A stretch of DNA of 64,000 nucleotides. It comes from Girardinichthys multiradiatus. Lineage: Eukaryota; Chordata; Actinopteri; Cyprinodontiformes; Goodeidae. The notes under the pieces are model-generated. The model did not search any database and was not told the DNA's origin. It saw nothing but the letters and a program-made list of their open reading frames with translations. The position numbers and the translations under genes are program-made. The stretch spans positions 5,041,859-5,105,858 of the forward strand of contig NC_061802.1 of the NCBI RefSeq assembly GCF_021462225.1, in the 5' to 3' direction. Shown one piece after another: positions 61,582 through 64,000 of the stretch. Within the stretch, counting starts at the first letter, position 1. Each line of letters starts with the position of its first letter.

Positions 61582-62105
61582 TGTTGGAATAATTGTATAT
61601 AGATTTATCTTATATTTTTCCTTTCATCTTATAATTTTCCTTTCCTTTAACTTTACTATTTGATCTTTATAACCTTTCACGTATGTGTGAGAAAGGATGT
61701 GATGAGATGTTTGCAGGCAAGGATCAAAGGTGGAGCTGGGATGGAAGCAGTCACAGTTGAGGATGTCATAAAGATGGTGGCTGTTTGTGCTGAACAAAGG
61801 ACACACAGATCTTAAGATGGGGGAGACTGTGGAAGTGTGCTGTTACAAGATAATGGTGTATATGACCTGTTTACATTGCAGCTGTTTATTACACCCTTTA
61901 GAGCGGCAACGTTTATGTAACTAGGGGACCACCCTAAAGATAATAAAAAGAGAGGATCGGACAGATGTGTTTTCAGAGCGGTAGGAGATTTGTAACTGAA
62001 GCACATCTCCGTTCTCCTCACAAGCGAGTAAGAAATTAATTATTTGTCTTCCTTTTCTTTTTGTGATGTTAAAAGTATTTTAGGTTGTTTGAACCTGATA
62101 TTTTT
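61582..62105 (+). mobile_element. Candidate 5' LTR of an endogenous retrovirus
   Basis: Starts TGTTGGAATAATTG exactly where the LINE breaks off and ends just before the primer binding site at 62106, so about 524 bp. A TATA-like/polyadenylation-like AATAAAAAG lies near 61941-61949. The 3' boundary is inferred from the primer site; a terminal CA is not visible. The second LTR lies outside the window, so this cannot be confirmed by comparison. Confidence 0.6.
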
Positions 62106-62122
62106 TGGTCCTTCGAGCCGGA
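62106..62122 (+). other. Retroviral primer binding site, tRNA-Tyr type
   Basis: TGGTCCTTCGAGCCGGA is exactly complementary to the last 17 nt of vertebrate tRNA-Tyr(GUA) including CCA (tRNA sequence from memory: ...TCCGGCTCGAAGGA-CCA). It sets the orientation (+) of the provirus. Confidence 0.75.
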
Positions 62123-62712
62123 TTCCAATATGCCTGAGGATCCCAGCGGGTTGGTGGACTCCGGTAAAGACCGTGTGCACGGCAGGTTCTATCAGGGAGA
62201 CTCTCAGACCCTTTCTGGGACTGGATCTCGGCCCGCCCGCTGGGGTCTGACGGCTGACGGAACTCCGAGAGAGAGGAGAAGAAAAAGTGGTGAGATGAGT
62301 TTGGATTAAAAAGTGTGACGAATGACTGGGGGTCATTGCATGAATAAAACCCTGTGTATCCTAGGCCCTAACAGGTAAAAGTAGGACAATGGAGTCCTGG
62401 AAAAGTATTAAGAAGTAATACTGAAAAATTCCATGTTTCAAGGACGGGGGAGTCTGCGTTTAAGTATTTAAACAAAAAATACTAAGAAAATTCCACGTTT
62501 TAAAAAAAAAAGGTGTGAATGTGAGAAATAAATGGAGGATTTAAACCACTAGGTTTTGCCTCATACCAAAGCAGTAGGATTGTACGTGAAAGAGTTGAAG
62601 TGAGAATTACCACAAAAGGAGATTTTTCCTGTCACCCTACTGAGCAGAATAATCCAGCATTTAGAATACCCTAGGTATTGATATACTGGACCAAATAAAA
62701 ATAAAGATAAAA
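62123..62712 (+). other. Retroviral leader region
   Basis: Untranslated segment between the primer site and the Gag start. The first 200 bp are GC-rich, then AT-rich. No packaging signal can be assigned by eye. Confidence 0.4.
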
Positions 62713-63075
62713 ATGGGAAAAGGGGCGAGTAAAAATAAACAAAAAGATTAATTACTATGCAAAGATTGGAAATTTATAGAAGCACAGGATCAAATTAAAA
62801 TATTAAAATTAAAATATTTAGATAAATGGATAACCACATATCATTATGATGGTCAATTAAACTCTCAAAAATTAGGTAATCTACAGGATGCAATAAAAGT
62901 ACAAAACGTGACTCAAGAAAAAGGGAAAAAGAAGGTTATGAGGATGTAGATTATTGGTTAAAAGTAGCTAAAAGGAGAGAGAAAGGAGTAAAGAAGCGTA
63001 AAAAGGAAGAAGAAAATCATAGGAAACAATTAATGTTTCATAGAGCAGAAGATAATGAGACTGGGTGTGTCGGGG
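62713..63075 (+). pseudogene. Endogenous retrovirus gag, matrix-like start, broken
   Basis: The ATG at 62713 opens MGKGASKNK, with Gly2 and Ser6 fitting the N-myristoylation pattern of retroviral matrix proteins. A stop codon lies at 62749-62751. The same frame is then open to a stop at about 62947 (WKFIEAQDQIKIL, KYLDKWITTYHY visible). A one-base shift moves the continuing Lys/Glu-rich sequence (YWLKVAKRREKG) into another frame ending near 63078. Capsid and nucleocapsid regions were not found, so most of gag is deleted. Dead copy. Confidence 0.55.
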
Positions 63076-63750
63076 CTTGACGGAGACAACCAGGAAATGC
63101 AGCTTTTAGAAAGAGCTAAGTCAAGCATTTTTTTTTTGCTTGTCGATGAAATATGTGTGAATAAATCCATCCCCACCATGGGTGTACCTCGTGTATGTTT
63201 TATTTTGTGTTTAGTTTTTTTATTATTTGAGACGCTGAAGGATGTTGATACAGCTTGTCACAGAGGTTTATGGCATGACACGTTTTTTCTGTGTGACCTT
63301 AGAAAATATTTTACTATTTTTAACAGCAGCACAAATACTGGAGATTTCAGAATACAAAATGATGCACGTGAAGGAATAAAACCGGTAATAGAGGATTTAA
63401 TAACTGCAGGGGTGATAATAAAATGCGAGGACTCACCATGTAACACCCCCATTTTTCCACTTAAAAAACAAGCTCCATCAACAGGATGGCGCATGGTACA
63501 AGACCTACAGGCAGTTAATAATACAGTTGCTCAGAGAGCACCGTGTGTTCCTGATCCTTTATTAAATTCCTTAAGAGCAGATGCTAGAATATTTTCTGTA
63601 GTTGATATAAGCAATGCATTTTTCTCTGTACCTATAGATAAAGATAGTCAGTTCTGGTTTGCATTCACTTTTGAGGGACAAAGATATAGTTATTGCGTGT
63701 GCGCAACCATATTGTGTGAGAGCTGTAATTGCAGCCTCAATGGCAGTTGA
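63055..63750 (+). pseudogene. Endogenous retrovirus frame: hydrophobic leader continuous with reverse transcriptase
   Basis: A 231-codon open frame. Residues from about 102 match the start of a gammaretrovirus-like reverse transcriptase: REGIKPVIEDLITAGVI, PCNTPIFPLKK, WRMVQDLQAVNN, then VVDISNAFFSVPI with the first catalytic Asp (motif A) and FWFAFTFEGQRYSY (to about residue 213). The preceding part is not pol-like. It includes an ATG at 63178 in CCCCACCATGG context and a hydrophobic VCFILCLVFLLF stretch, resembling a signal peptide. After residue 213 the sequence jumps by deletion and the frame ends at a stop. The palm motif with the catalytic Asp pair is missing, so no active enzyme is possible. 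Confidence 0.75.
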
Positions 63751-64000
63751 AGTCAGTGCTACGATAGTGTTATTTCACCCTTTAACTTTAAGAGTTCCCC
63801 ATGCAGTTTCAGCATTATTACTGCAAACAAATATGACCTTTCTATCACCTGTTAGATATTTGTCCTCCATGTCAACTTTACTGTCACAACCACACTTAAC
63901 TATAGAAAGGTGCACCACTTTAAACTCAGCAACATTGTTACCCACGCCTGAAGATGGAATTCAACATGATTGTCAAGAATTAGCAGAAAAAGAAGCAAAA
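63701..64000 (+). pseudogene. Endogenous retrovirus pol, reverse transcriptase connection region (runs off window)
   Basis: A different frame from the preceding piece is open for 100 codons to the window end. It reads CVRAVIAASMAVEVS, then LTLRVPHAVSALLLQTN, LTIERCTTLNSATLLP and TPEDG. These are hallmarks of the connection region between reverse transcriptase and RNase H in gamma/epsilon-type retroviruses. It joins the upstream piece at about 63695-63701 across an internal deletion that removed the rest of the polymerase core. RNase H, integrase and env, if present, lie beyond 64000. Confidence 0.7.

Noticed and set aside
1..64000. CRISPR arrays, tRNA or rRNA genes, bacterial operons
   Set aside because: No regularly spaced identical repeats, no cloverleaf-like tRNA with A/B boxes and no rRNA signature were seen; the window is vertebrate nuclear DNA.

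Overview
The window looks like an intergenic or intronic stretch of a teleost fish nuclear genome. The evidence is an AT-rich background, many long (AC)n/(GT)n tracts, and a dense layer of fish-type mobile elements: at least five Tc1/mariner families, L2-like and Rex1-like non-LTR retrotransposons, a hAT relic, a solo LTR and an endogenous retrovirus. No bacterial or viral gene organisation is present. I found no host protein-coding exon, tRNA or rRNA I can name with confidence. The order or species cannot be told from the sequence alone; a percomorph fish is a guess from repeat composition.

Layout. 1-2183: no recognised gene. 2184-4030: an old Tc1 copy split by a 666-bp foldback element (2938-3603) with 292-bp arms and a 6-bp target duplication. 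4031-8435: mostly unrecognised, with microsatellites. 8436-9860: a second old Tc1 copy holding a TA-flanked miniature element (8517-8861) and a related fragment. 11364-11870: 5' part of another Tc1 family. 12119-12358: a ZNF143-like motif followed by a strong splice donor, the best candidate for a host promoter plus first exon. 13300-14190 and 16700-17690: more Tc1 relics. 17691-27656: largely featureless apart from microsatellites. 27657-28862: a young but 5'-truncated Tc1 copy. 30720-33715: a nested mosaic (dispersed repeat, L2 3' end, two abutting Tc1 elements). 35775-38090: a Rex1-like reverse transcriptase fragment and a Tc1 relic. 42106-43715: a complete Tc1-like transposon with 200-bp inverted repeats and an uninterrupted 334-codon DD34E transposase. 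45806-49520: Tc1 scraps and a GTGAGGACC-type repeat. 50165-51570: a broken hAT (ZMYM1-like) gene. 54157-56682: an L2 3' end interrupted by a 920-bp solo LTR. 60480-61581: two LINE fragments. 61582-64000: the 5' part of a broken endogenous retrovirus that inserted into the second LINE fragment and runs off the window.

Functionally, the genes seen are self-mobilising enzymes (transposases, reverse transcriptases) and their dead copies; they do not form a pathway. The element at 42106-43715 is the only one that looks able to encode a working enzyme. It could in principle act on the inverted repeats of its close relatives, but its sibling at 27657-28862 has lost one end. Host-relevant content is limited to candidate regulatory sites (12119, 12494, 46049). 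I did not find a convincing new multi-gene system; the most unusual items are the foldback element, the tRNA-Tyr-type primer site of the retrovirus, and a retroviral reading frame in which a hydrophobic leader is continuous with reverse transcriptase.
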